Assembly (NCBI GenBank): GCA_964247055.1
Contig: OZ176052.1
Location: forward strand, 9,858,001 to 9,922,000
Length of the DNA stretch: 64,000 nucleotides
Direction: 5' to 3'
DNA from: Paragordius varius
Taxonomy: Eukaryota > Nematomorpha
Below, piece after piece: positions 1-14,157 of this stretch. Made by a program: the position numbers and the translations under genes. How positions within the stretch are numbered: the stretch's first letter is position 1; each line of letters begins with the position of its first letter. The notes beneath the pieces were generated by a model that made no database searches, was not told where the DNA came from, and saw only the letters and a list, made by a program, of their open reading frames with translations.

Positions 1-660
1 TCCTCCTTCCATTTCCATCAAAATTATTAGCAATTCCATATTACTTCAAATTTTGTATTCTTATATAATATTAAAATCATAATGAATTGGATTTATAATA
101 AAAATTCCTAAATTGATTTTAGCACTCTTTAAAATGACTATTCAGAATTCTAGCCGAATTCAAGAAAAATCATCAAAATGCAGTGTTTTTTGTTAATATA
201 TTTAAATGTGTTGTAATTGTCCATTTTTGCAATTGCTATAATTTCAAGGTCACAAATATCAACATTTTAATATGTTTATGAAATAATGAAAAACAACGCG
301 TTTTGGCACAAATTATAATTGTATAAAACCGTTTTAAAAACCGCGCATATACAAGTGTTTGCAGTCTGTTTTGTCAAGGTTTGCAATCGATTTAAATTAA
401 TTGTCAAAAAAAAAAATTTAACGAATGCATTTGGTTTATAAGAGCTCAAATAGAAAGATTTTCCTTTATCGGTTTAATCATATTTTGTAATGTCTCCATT
501 ATAACTATAAAATTTATTGTGGCTGAATTAAAACTGTTATAGAGATGGTTTTACACTAGTTTTAATGGTATAGAAAATTTACTTAACTCTTTATTTAAAA
601 AAATTCTAAAAAAAACTAAAAACCATCATATTCCTTTCAATTTTTTATTTTTATAAACAG
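1..660 (+). other. Intron sequence 5' of the first visible aldolase exon
   Basis: No coding exon was found here. The aldolase exon that begins at 661 starts with the last two bases of a glycine codon after an AG acceptor, so this stretch is best read as the 3' part of an intron. The missing first coding exon would carry about 38 residues including the family's ADESTG segment; no such coding sequence is visible in 1-660, so it should lie left of the window. Confidence 0.7.
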
Positions 661-2757
661 GTACAATGGGTAAAAGATTGGCCAAAATAAATGTTGAAAA
701 TACGGAAAATAATCGAAGACTTTTCCGCCAACTTTTGTTCACTTGTCCGAGTGTGATGGCAGATTCCATTAGTGCCGTTATTCTATTCCACGAAACTTTG
801 TATCAATCGGCCGATGATGGAACACCATTTGTTAAATTGTTACAAGATAAAGGTAATCATGGTTTAATACACAAACATTGGATTATTTTATTTTTTATTA
901 TATTTATAATTTTAGGTATTATACCTGGCATAAAAGTTGATAAGGGTACAGTCATCCTTGGTGGTACAGATGAAGAAACTACAACACAAGGTATTTATTT
1001 ATTAAATCAAAAACAGATTAATTATTTTTACAAAATTTTAATTAATCTTTCAATTCAGTTTTTTATAAATATAAAATTTTTTAATAAATATACCACCAAG
1101 GTTTGGATGGGTTGGCCGAAAGATGTGCCCAATATTATAAGGACGGTTGTCGCTTTGCTAAGTGGAGATGTGTCCTTAAAATTGGTCCACACACTCCCAC
1201 ACAATTAGCTATCATGGAAAATGCCAATGTTTTAGCTCGTTATGCTAGCATTTGTCAACAGGTTTATATACCAAAACTATTTTAATGTACCTGTGGGCTC
1301 CCTTTCACTAAAATGATCCCGGCATGGGATAAAATATGAGTCATTAGTTATATCATGACCAATTTTTGAATTTCAATATTTAATCATCAATAAAAATATT
1401 TCAATTAATTGGTGTATTATGTGGGTTCCATACTACCCACCAATTAGTAATGTATACGAAGGTTTTCTCAACTTTGAATTATTATAACTTAAAAACCTAC
1501 ATGGGAGTCCCACTGTTTGCAAAAACACGATTAATCTTAAAGATAAATTCCTCTATTTGAACATTAATATTTATCCAATATTATAAAAATGTATCCTGTA
1601 TTAAACAGAATGGATTGGTTCCCATAGTTGAACCCGAAATCTTGCCTGATGGAGATCATGATATTACTCGTTGTCAAGAAGTTACAGAAGCCGTTTTATC
1701 TGCCGTATATAAGGCTTTACAGGATCATCATGTATACTTGGAAGGAACGCTTCTAAAACCAAATATGGTAACCCCAGGGATGCAATACACCGGTCACAAC
1801 AACATAGCATCCAAAGGAATAACTAATGGGGCAACGCATAATGGAAACACAAACCTAGAAAGTCACATGATAGGCCGTGCGACTGTTGAAGCACTCCAAA
1901 GAACCGTTCCTGCCGCAGTTCCTGGTATTATCTTCATTTTAATGAATAATAGCTAAAAATCAGCGAGAGAAAAAAGTTTTTTTTGAATTTTATGACAAGT
2001 CAAAGTAAAATAAGTATGATTTGAGTTCATTACTGTTTTTATGGTTTCTAATCCGGATTTTAAGATACCGAGTGCATGAAAAGTATAAATTATACTCAAG
2101 TATACTTAAACCAGACTCTTGTTAAAATTTTCGATATGTTGAATATAGGGATTGTATTTCTTTCGGGCGGTCAAACCGAAGAAGATGCTACAATTAATCT
2201 AAATTCAATCAACCAAACAGCAGGGAAAAAACCATGGGCCCTGAGTTTTTCGTTTGGGAGAGCTTTGCAAGCTAGTACTCTAGCTGCATGGCGGGGCAAA
2301 CAGGAAAATGTTAAGGTGGCGCAAGACGAATTTCTCAAACGAGCAAAGGTAATAATTTACTTATATTTAAATTTTTGTACAAAATAATAGGAATATTGAG
2401 ATAGTATACTGATAATATCAATTTATTGAACATGTTTAGTTAAATATCTTTTCAAAATGTATATATTTTACCAATTCAATCTTTATACATTTGGCCCCTA
2501 TTATCTTGAAAATGACCCTTTATCATACGTTTTGACACCTAAACTTAGATCATAGTTTTGAACCAGTTGTTTATTTAGACTCATTAAGAATCATTAAGAT
2601 TTACGGTAACTAATTTAATATTTTTTTCTTATAACATTAAATTTTCCTATTTGCGCAGGCTAATGGTTTAGCGAGTCAAGGTCAATATGAAACATCCAAA
2701 ACTATGAATGGTGTGGCATCTGGGGTTTCCAATTTTGTTCCACAACATGTCTATTGA
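661..2757 (+). CDS. ALDO: Class I fructose-bisphosphate aldolase (5' partial)
   Basis: Glycolytic and gluconeogenic enzyme that reversibly cleaves fructose-1,6-bisphosphate to dihydroxyacetone phosphate and glyceraldehyde-3-phosphate in the cytosol. Exons: 661-852, 916-990, 1101-1261, 1609-1924, 2149-2348, 2659-2757, all joined in phase by GT-AG introns of 63-347 bp, giving 346 residues. Diagnostic segments are visible: [30 protein letters not shown] with an active-site lysine, [12 protein letters not shown], and EGTLLKPNM with the Schiff-base lysine. The protein ends in Val-Tyr; a C-terminal tyrosine is conserved and functional in the family. The first exon is outside the window, so the true start is not seen. 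Oddity: the loop after KPNMVTPG is about 19 residues longer than in vertebrate aldolases (positions about 1775-1885). Family assignment is certain; the symbol is generic. Confidence 0.97.
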
Positions 2758-2926
2758 TTTTTGTGAAACACTTTTTAACAATCAGGATGGATCATTTGTT
2801 GTCCTATTTTTATCATTATCATCAATTCCATTTTTTATAGCAATTTAACAGAGCAATAATATATTTTATATTTCTCACATGGATGGGTCTATTAACACAA
2901 GGCACCGAAACATATAAATTTACATT

Positions 2927-2932
2927 TTTATT
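2927..2932 (-). terminator. Candidate poly(A) signal of the RhoGEF gene
   Basis: Read on the minus strand this is AATAAA, 26 bp after the RhoGEF stop codon at 2958-2960. It lies a few bases from the plus-strand signal at 2939-2944, so the two convergent transcripts probably end within or just past one another. Confidence 0.45.
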
Positions 2933-2938
2933 AATTCA

Positions 2939-2944
2939 AATAAA
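2939..2944 (+). terminator. Candidate poly(A) signal of the aldolase gene
   Basis: An AATAAA hexamer lies 182 bp after the aldolase stop codon, 14 bp before the stop codon of the opposing RhoGEF gene. A second AATAAA at 3061-3066 lies inside the RhoGEF gene, so it would give a transcript overlapping that gene antisense. Confidence 0.5.
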
Positions 2945-2957
2945 TAATTATTGATAA

Positions 2958-3987
2958 TTAATTTTTAAGGAAATTGGAAGATAAGTTTATATTGGCATTC
3001 CAATTATCATATGTCATTTTGATGTGTTTGATCCATTCATTCTGCAAGTGTAAAGAAGAAAATAAAGCTAAAATATATAGCGATTTTTGGTTTTCTCAAA
3101 TTTTAGGGTTACAAATATTAAATGGCCAGCAAATGAGGAAAAAATAAAATTTAACTTTTGATTCTATCGAATCCGCCAAAAATAGGTATTGTGCCACGGT
3201 TTCACGGTACTTGGTTAAATGCTTGACCATAAACATATTGCTATAATCTAAATTTATATTATTATCTACCTTTACCGTCCTGTTTTGTGTTCCCGGCTTC
3301 GGTATCGTGTTTGAAATCATATATGACGAATTTGTCAATATCTATGATTTGATTCATAACCTCATAATTTATCATGTATTTCCTACCAAACATTGTTTCC
3401 TAAAAACAATAAAGGTATTTCAGCTAAAATTTTATCATTAAAATTCATCAAAATTCCGAATAATGTTGGGGTTTTAACCGGTCATATAACTAATGACTAT
3501 GAAAGCAGAAACATAACCAACTTAACTACCTGTAAAGTAATTAAGTCATCAGTTTTATTGGAAAAAAGTCGCTATATTAAATATTGTCCAAATTCAACCT
3601 TTGCAAAACTAAAGCATATTTACCCGTTTCTGACGCCATTTCTTTATTTGAGTCACAATCATTAGGTCATCGAATAAAAAGAGCCGTATTTTTGTTTGTT
3701 TAAAATCTTCTAAATATTATTGGGATGCTTACTTTGTTGAAGGGTTAAATTACCCTCGTGAATAATTTTCCTTCGAGGATTAGCAATATTAATTGGCTTA
3801 ATTTGATAGTTCTATCAATAAAATATTTTTATCAACATAAAAATTTCGGCAATATAAAACAAAAAATTTATTATTAAAGAACTAACTTTGGAAACGTCAT
3901 ATTTTTGGCACGTCCACACAAGTACTTCTTCGATCTCTTGTAACCTTTTATAGTTTTTCATCCATATCATTTTATCTTCGAGTTGAC
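2958..3987 (-). other. PH domain and C-terminus of the RhoGEF
   Basis: After a helix (RLQEIEEVLVW) the PH domain runs HEGNLTLQQK, IRLFLFDDLMIVTQIKKW, KYMINYEVMNQIIDIDKF, then NMFMVKHL and AQYLFLADSIESK. The invariant tryptophan lies in the last exon (NEWIKHIKM). With the 23-bp intron removed, the spacing between EGNL and FLFDD is 14 residues, as in PLEKHG5. The protein stops about 20 residues after the PH helix, so it lacks the long C-terminal tail of vertebrate PLEKHG5. Confidence 0.85.
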
Positions 3988-6900
3988 CTGTTAGAATGTG
4001 CACAGTATGATTAAAAATACATTACAAGATTTTCATTAAACCCTGCCAGATGGCATTTACAGTAAAGAGTTATATGTTGGCATAAAATTGGTAACAATTG
4101 TTACTCGTTACTGTAAATGCTATCAGAAATAATTAATAAAAAAATAGCAATGTAGTTTTACTCATACTGTAAAAATTTAATTTAACATAATATTTAATAA
4201 TTTTAATGTATGGTTTTATTATAATTAAACCTATAGATGTATCCAAATCCTGAATAAGCGTATTAAAGCATTGATTCAACTCAATATCACTACATCTTTT
4301 GACGATATTTTTAATTAACAATGGAATTTTCATGTAATATTGTACGGGAGATATAAGCAGGTCGGAAAGATTTCTCTTTCGGTTATTTTCATTTTCATGA
4401 CATAACTATAAAATAGATTTTTGGATAAAATGTAAAGAGTAAAAACATTATAAATTTATATTTTTTAACCTTTTCGTATAATCGAAAATCTTGAGAAAAC
4501 CTAAGGATATAGAGGTGATTCAGTGCATTCAGATAATTTAAACAGTATTTGTGGTAAGCTTTGTTTTTAAATCCATACATTTCCTATGAGGAGAAAGATA
4601 AAAAAGTGTATAAACTTTATTGGAATTGCCATCCTGTAGGCCCATTAATTTGCTAATCACAACTATTACATCAAATTGATTTCCTTTCAGACAATTTTGA
4701 GCATCTTTACAAAAATTTGTGGTTATCTAAACAAAAAAAACTAAAATAATTTTATTCGAGTTAAAAAATTTTTTTTACAAACACAATATTTTTTAAATGT
4801 CATTTTAAATACTGAGCATAATTCATCCAAATTCCCAAACAGAATTTCAGGTTCCGCGTCCATTAAAAAACCATCCACTTGTACCGATTTTAAAGTTTCC
4901 ATATATACCTATTTTCATCAATAAAATAATATATTTACTGATTTTATATCGTTTCGAAGGAATATAAAGAACAATTATAAATTTTTATCCCTGATTAATG
5001 CAAGCCCTGCAGGAAGAAAGCCACAAGCGAAACAAATGTAGAGTTTTCTAAAATCCCTAATTACCCAGAATCGGCATATATTATTTAAAATTTATAAACG
5101 GCATAATAGAGGTGAGACCATTGATTTATTCACCATTTTTTCAAAATAATCCTTGTCATTTAAAAAGGGTCATAATTCTTTTTGGTGATTTTTTAGTATA
5201 TTTTCGTTTTTAAAAATGTACCTTTGCAGTAAAAGTACCCATAGTTTTTATTTTTTACATAAAAACTGAGGATAAAAATGTCAATAATTCCAAAAAACAA
5301 TGTTAATGCCGATAATAGATTAATCAAAAATTTTATTGAGTTGTTTAATCATTCAATTATGTGATTGTATCAATTAAAACTAGCAGATAATAAAAATTTT
5401 ACATTTTTCAAAACCATCAAGGTGTTATCCAGGAAATCAGCTTCAGTCACAAATAATTCCCATAAAGCGTTTAAGAAATAAAAATGATTTTTGGAACATT
5501 CCAATTTATTATTTGTATGTGTCCAATGCGACCATTCATAATTCTAGGTAAAATGCGAGATTAAAATCAAAATTATAAAAACATAACATAAAAAGCAAAC
5601 GACTATTATTTTAAAAAAACATATGATGTAATCTTTAATTTTTTAAACAAACTATAGGATTGAAATGTTGATATTTTAAATTGAGACAAATTTACAGCTT
5701 CTTATTACTAAAAACCTATGTCGCATTTAAAAAAAACACAGGCTAAAAAATATGTTTGTCTCCATAAAAAATATTAATTCCTTTACTTTTATGTTTTGTC
5801 CTTATTTATATTTTTAATTTTTTTATATTATTATTTTGATAAAAATTACAAAAAATTTGCTCATTTCCATTGTACATAGTCCCATTTTCGAGATTGACGT
5901 TTCAAGACAAGTTTCAAACTCCGATTTTTCTACCAATAAACTGGGCCTTTTGTTGTGATTTTTTATCTAATATGTGAAATAGCTGTATAATATAATGCCT
6001 ATAAAGAGTTTTTAATTTTTTTATTTTGCAAACAGTATACCAATTTTGAAAGAGACCAAAAGCTGTCAGTAAAATTTTTAGTATCACTATCGATTTCACT
6101 GTTTGAGTTCTCAGTAAATTGTGGTAAAGATTTTCTGCGCCGAAAATACGTGATGGCATCACAACTAAAGTAAAAAATATAATTATGGTAAGCTAAAAAT
6201 TTGTTTATAGTTTATATGTTGACTAATACATACTTTAATTTCCAATTTGCATAAAAGGGAGAATTAAGATGAAACTCTGTCAAGTCCTTCGATACATCCT
6301 AAGATGGTTAAAAATTAAACATTTATTTACAAATGGTTCCAAACTCAATTTCAAAAAAGATAGTTTATTATTATGACACTATTTCAAACTGCAATCTTAC
6401 AGTAAAATAGTAATTTTAAACCTATTATTTTCTCAAAAAAAACACTAGACATATTATTTTATCACATAATCTTTAACAGAGCGCATCGATTATAAAATTA
6501 CTGATTTTTAATTGAATATTACCATTAGTTAATAATTTATTAACAATCATAAATGAAGCGAAGTTAGAAAATAATTTATATATTTATGGCGGACAACGTT
6601 GGAGAACTATTTTTATTAAAACAAATTCTAGTTTTTCTCTCTGAAGTTCGTAAAGCTAAACCAATATCCTTATGGTTCTTTTTTAATGTGATTTTACTAG
6701 ATAGATATACCCCAAAAGGTAATACAAAATATTTAAATTGCGTTATAAATAAGGTTTGAAAAAAAGCCTTATTTTAATATATTTCTTACCTTTTTGTCAA
6801 AAGCAATCAAAATAAATTTTACCGTTTCATCTGGAGCAATGGCCCTCCTTCTCCCATACGGATAACTCACCGAATGAGACTTTTTAGGAGCACATTTTAC

Positions 6901-7167
6901 ACCAGGATCTGACGAGTCACTATTTTCTTCAATATGAATCCCATTTATTGGCAACAGTCCATTTTCCAATCCCGTATTCTCTAATATTACACATTTTGCC
7001 ATATTTTCATGATTTAGGTCTTTAAAGCGTTCGTCCTTCAAATTTAAGGTGGTAGAATAAGTATCAAAACAAGATATAAGTTCTTCCAAATCATGATATA
7101 TCAGAGCTGGAGGGAAATCAATGGTAAATTCTTGATCACTTAGGCATGAACTATCTTCAAACAGCAT
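2958..7167 (-). CDS. RhoGEF with N-terminal RBD-like, DH and PH domains (PLEKHG5-like)
   Basis: Predicted guanine-nucleotide exchange factor for Rho GTPases. Exons in transcript order: 7167-6790, 6655-6608, 6378-6331, 6298-6234, 6164-6041, 5966-5850, 5543-5403, 4908-4783, 4726-4616, 4583-4470, 4405-4231, 3987-3887, 3811-3733, 3709-3624, 3399-3276, 3247-3156, 3041-2958, about 670 codons, with phases agreeing at every junction. Start: ATG at 7167 with an in-frame TAA just upstream; a 5' untranslated or extra coding exon near 7230-7270 cannot be excluded. The order RBD-like, DH, PH and the wording of the DH and PH match PLEKHG5 (Syx/Tech) best. The 48-nt exon 6608-6655 has a poor donor and is the weakest. 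Four introns are only 23-32 bp. Assignment to the DH-PH superfamily is firm; orthology to PLEKHG5 is inferred. Confidence 0.88.
4003..4169 (+). mobile_element. MITE, CAGTATGAG family, copy 1
   Basis: A roughly 167-bp palindromic unit in the RhoGEF intron 3988-4230. It begins CAGTATGATTAAAAATACAT and ends with the inverse of CAGTATGAGTAAAACTACAT. Deeper parts of the arms also pair (GGCATTTACAGTAA with TTACTGTAAATGC). The same termini bound the element at 48441-48630. Small size, near-complete palindromy and CAGT ends suggest a Tc1/mariner-type MITE; the TA flank is intact only on the right. Confidence 0.6.
4231..5543 (-). other. DH (RhoGEF catalytic) domain
   Basis: The exons encode LWELFVTEADFLDNTLMVLK, the CR1 helix with the Glu that contacts the GTPase. 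They continue with EILFGNLDELCSVFK (the 'LFGNI' segment), GFKNKAYHKYC (CR2 region) and RNLSDLLISPVQYYMKIPLL (CR3, the 'LIxPVQRxxKYPLLL' signature). The usual arginine after PVQ is tyrosine here. All main blocks of the catalytic helical bundle are present, so the domain looks functional. Confidence 0.9.
6041..7167 (-). other. N-terminal acidic region and ubiquitin-like/Ras-binding fold of the RhoGEF
   Basis: The first 90-odd residues are acidic and Ser-rich with no recognised motif. VKFILIAFDKK at the end of exon 1 looks like the first strand of a ubiquitin-like Ras-binding fold. The next two small exons supply a helix and strand (KLEFVLIKICHNNKLSF), and the fold seems to close at DAITYFRRR. 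PLEKHG5 has a Ras-binding-like domain at this place. The last exons of this part (6041-6164, then 5850-5966) form a polar linker to the DH domain. The fold is inferred from strand and helix pattern only. Confidence 0.55.
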
Positions 7168-7976
7168 AAACGATGTTATTTACTTTTAGACAAAAATATG
7201 CAAAATTTAATATTTGTTCAAATACACCTTTATTATAACTAGGATTGTGTCTGGGGAACTCCGGTACATTTTCTGTCAAAAATTTTTTTTAGTCAGCACA
7301 TATCTGTATACGGTACCGCTTTGCAAAAGTTGAATAAGTATAATGAATTTTTGAATAAGTAAAAGGGATTTTTTATAAATAGAACAAATGAAATAATAAT
7401 ACTTGTTAATTAACTGTTTAATATTTTAAAATATTCGACTCTTTACGATCTTACAAATAAAACTGAGTATTAAAATAAATTATAACAATGATCGGCCATA
7501 ATTAGGCCTTTGTTTTTTTGTAGTTAGTATAAAAAGGAAGGCAATGAAAATTGTAAATGGACTTGGGGATTTTGAAACATTTTTAAATTAATCTTATACA
7601 TTTAGCGACAATGGGCATTAAAAGATTTGTGATTATAAATCATATATCATTAGATAGACCGGCATCTTAACGATTTTAGAAATCAAAAGTGAAGGTCATT
7701 TTTTGAACCAAAACCGAATCACATTTTTTGTCGCACTTTAGGTCAAATAATAATTTTTAATGGTAAAAATGTGTAAGCTAAGTTTCTTGACGCAAAACAT
7801 TTTAATTACGTTTTATATTATTTCGGAAGAGCCGCAAAAAAATTCATGAGTTTAAGCTAAAAAACGCTCTTTTGCAGGAAGTTTGACCAAAATAAATTGC
7901 GGGAAAATGCAATTCTTAGTAATTGGCATAGTAGCGGAAGTACATATAGTTTAACCATAACCCTTAATAAATAAAA
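7168..7976. other. Intergenic spacer upstream of the RhoGEF
   Basis: No gene was recognised. The part next to 7167 should hold the RhoGEF promoter or 5' untranslated exon: on the minus strand a CAG acceptor near 7270 and a GTG donor near 7229 bound a small candidate exon. Nothing else is supported. Confidence 0.5.
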
Positions 7977-9696
7977 TCTATATATTTATAAAAATGGAAA
8001 GGCTGGCTTTGTGATCTATTTCCGGAAAACCGGTAGATCCATTCAAATCCAAATGTCGAAAAATATAATCATTAGAATGCCCCGACAATAGCTTCGCCCT
8101 TTTCTTGAATTTAGCCCCCAGTAAAAGAGAAGCCCACAAAATTGTGTCTTTGAGACAATTTTCCGGAAAACATGTAGGACCATTTGATTTCAGATGAGTT
8201 TATTCTACTTATTTTCGATTGCGCCGAATATAGTCAGCTCGTTTTTTTTATTTTGGCCCTCTTTTTACTTTCCCCCTGTGAAATGCCATTTTTTTCCAAA
8301 AAATAAATCGACAAAAATATTTTTTTGAATCTATTTTCGCTCAAGGTATGAGACCGTAAAAACTCAATGAAAATTCCAGGTATTTCCTGTTAAATGGCAA
8401 TTTTAGTCGTGCGTTTCTTTTATATTGGCTGCGGCTTAGGAAATACCCGCTAAAAACTGCCCTGTCATATTGAAATAGGGTGCCTTTGGGGCTAAATTTC
8501 AGAAAATTTATCAGGCCATATAAGTCCAATAGCTGCCTAATATACTCCCTTTACCAAGGAAACTTAAGATCCTGCTGTTTTTTAAAATTAACGGTTAGTT
8601 TGGCCCTTCACGCCCTGAAAAATGCGCCACCATAAAATGTTAGTTTTGAGGCAATTTTTCCAAAAACTAACGGGAGCATATTAAATCAATCATGATTCCA
8701 GGTATTACCCGAAGCGTTTTTTTGTTTTGCCCCTTGTTAGGGGGCTACCTGCGTAAAACTGCGTCACCATATTGATACAGCATGTCTTTGAGGCCGAATT
8801 TCAGAAAACCTATGAGACTATGTGAGTTTACCTATTATTATTTATGTTAAGATGTTGTCTATGGGCCTATAATGTTGTTTACCCCTTAAAAAACAAATAT
8901 TTTAGTATAGGGGGTTATTTCAATGAGTCGCTAAGTAAAATTTGCCCTTAAAAATGCGCCGCCATAGAAAATTTTTTTAGTTTTGAATATCCAAGAACTT
9001 ATAGTAACATATAGAATCCATGATAATTCCATATTCTCCATATAAAGGCACAAATTTTGCCCAACGCTTTTTTATACCTGCCCCTGGGTAAGGAGCTACC
9101 CACAAAAACTGCGCTACTATATAGGAATTGCGTTGTTTTAAGACAATTTACAGAAAATTTATGAAGCCATATGAGCTCTTGAAATATTATCCGTTAGGTA
9201 AAAATTAAGGTCAGACGTTTTTTAGCCGTTAATTTGGGCCTTTATGCCCTTAGATTTACGCCATCATATAACGATTATTTAGAGTTTAGGTATTTTGAAT
9301 AACTCAATAGACGATATTTGCCCTGTAAAGGCAAAGAATTTAACTGAGCGCTTTTTCCATATATGTCTATCGGTTTAAAATGAGAGGCCATACAAAAATG
9401 GCATGTGGAGCTAATTTTCAAGAAACTTAAGAAGCCATACGAGTTCAATAAAGGAGCGGTTTTTTCCGAAAGCCGTCAATTTGGGGCCTTGACACGAGAA
9501 AACAATATATTAGTATGAATGCACAGTTTTGAAAATTTTATAAAGCTATGTTATGAGATCATAATAAATATTGTTTCGAAATAATCCACATATATGGATC
9601 ACAATTTTGTTGATCCTTTTTTCAAATAGCGCACCCCCTCTTCAAGAAGTCCGAAAGACATACTCGGGCTGCGTAGCACTCCGAGATTTACTCTAG
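7977..9696 (+). mobile_element. Helitron-like non-autonomous element, long copy
   Basis: Homology with 18936-19521 defines the ends. The left end begins TC after an A. The right end reads CTCGG, an 11-13 base loop, CCGAG, then ATTTACT and CTAG followed by T. A hairpin a few bases before a terminal CTRR, insertion between A and T, and no terminal inverted repeats are the Helitron pattern. In the shorter copy the same hairpin is longer and nearly perfect. No Rep/helicase gene is present; the short minus-strand ORF at 8341-8529 has no recognisable product. The middle consists of diverged tandem units. Confidence 0.62.
8140..9480 (+). repeat. Diverged tandem units inside the Helitron-like element
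   Basis: A module of the form 'TTTGAGGC-AATTTTC-AGAAAA-CTATGAG-CCATATGAG' recurs about every 130-330 bp (near 8146, 8480, 8640, 8790, 8980, 9140, 9270 and 9403). It alternates with a module containing GCGCCACCATA and GGGGCTACC. Units are well diverged, implying an old array. Most of it is missing from the short copy. Confidence 0.6.
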
Positions 9697-10919
9697 TATG
9701 CATATATATATATATATATATATTTTATTTAAATCGACGACAAAAAAAACTTTCAGTTTTTTTATTTAGGGAGTTATTTATCTTTAAAATTGTAATTCTT
9801 AAATTCCCGGATTATATGAGTCTATTATAAGAATTTTATATACTAATTTTTGTCATAAATTTGCATTTAGTATTACATATGTATATATATGAGATATGCT
9901 ACAGAAAGATTATATGAAAATACCTTCTTGAGAAAAGTTTTTTTTTGAAAACTTCTGCTGATAAGTATCCACTAATTGAGAAATTTTAATTTGTTTGCGA
10001 TTAATGATGGTTGATTTTTTTGATGAAGCCTGTTAAATAGGTGCTGAATCTTGAAATTAGTAAATGAACGCTTTATCATCATCTGTTTTTTCATAAATGA
10101 AAGACGTACACCAGGATTCCAACATGCGGCCGTTCAAAATAATTTTTCCACCCGCAAAAAGCAAAAAATATCAAATTTACACAACATTTTATAATTTGAA
10201 AAAAAAAGTTTATACCAAATCTTATCAAAAATATATATTTTTAATTATTCAATAATATCCAGAATTATTCAGAATTATATTTATTTTGTCTAAAAAACAT
10301 TATTTATTGTTTGGTAAATGGTAATAGTTACTAACGCCCATTTGTATTTTTTTTCGATGCGGCGCGTGCCTTTTCATGGCATGCGCCCTAACCATTTTTG
10401 TTGGGCACCCCTGACTTACGGACATAATTGAATCAAATGGACGACCAATACATCCGATTAATACCAAGAATTAAAAGTAAAATATATGGTAATTGGGTTG
10501 ATAAGTTAACTTCAAAATTTACGATATTTAGAAACTGTAATTTTTATCCTATATTGTTTTAATACTATTTTAAAATTATAAAATCTTTAAACTCGTTAAT
10601 ATCCTATTTAATTTAAGAAAAAATTCCCTAAAAATATTTTCAATTACACTTTTTTATAGATATGATATGCACATACGTATGCATGACGATTAACTTTGCG
10701 TTGCACGCTACAAATCCCAATTAATCAATTATGTAATGCACAAAAATCATTTTATATTAAATATTTTTTATATAATCTTCATAACATTCATCTTTCAATT
10801 AATGTTTTTTTCCTTACAGCACAATATATATATATAATAGTTTCGACCTATTTACTTAAAATTGCCACTCCAAATTGGCTAAGAAATAGGTAGATAACAC
10901 AGAAGCTCCTAATACATAA
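9697..10919. other. Intergenic spacer upstream of the TSSK gene, with a TA microsatellite at 9702-9722
   Basis: A (TA)n run directly follows the Helitron-like 3' end. The rest is AT-rich with no supported gene; the 65-codon open frame at 10696-10893 has no coding character. The kinase promoter and any upstream exon carrying its start codon should lie here. Confidence 0.55.
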
Positions 10920-14100
<3,181 letters not shown>

Positions 14101-14151
14101 AAAATTCAACAAAAGCATAGCATATAAAATTAATGTTCTTTTGACTCTTAA

Positions 14152-14157
14152 AATAAA
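14152..14157 (+). terminator. Candidate poly(A) signal of the TSSK gene
   Basis: AATAAA 52 bp downstream of the kinase stop codon, a usual spacing for a 3' end signal. Confidence 0.55.

Noticed and set aside
3096-3338. 80-codon minus-strand open frame read as one piece
   Set aside because: Only its last part (3156-3247) is in the true frame; the upstream part is the wrong frame of exon 3276-3399, joined by a 28-bp intron.
3566-3640. Alternative minus-strand reading ending KYALVLQRLNLDNI as the continuation of the PH domain through a frameshift
   Set aside because: The clean model with a donor at 3623 and acceptor before 3399 keeps phase and supplies the following PH strands, so no frameshift is needed.
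3393-3665. 90-codon plus-strand open frame
   Set aside because: It lies antisense over RhoGEF exons 3276-3399 and 3624-3709, whose minus-strand reading gives clear PH-domain sequence.
6587-6757. Plus-strand 56-codon frame starting ATG at 6587 (begins MADNVGELF), protein-like in appearance
   Set aside because: It is antisense to the small RhoGEF exon at 6608-6655, and no downstream exon or homology was found.
8341-8529. 62-codon minus-strand open frame
   Set aside because: Lies within the diverged tandem units of the Helitron-like element; no homology or coding bias.
10696-10893. 65-codon frame starting ATG as the missing first exon of the TSSK kinase
   Set aside because: It ends in a stop before the kinase frame, lacks a donor joining in phase, and has random-looking composition.
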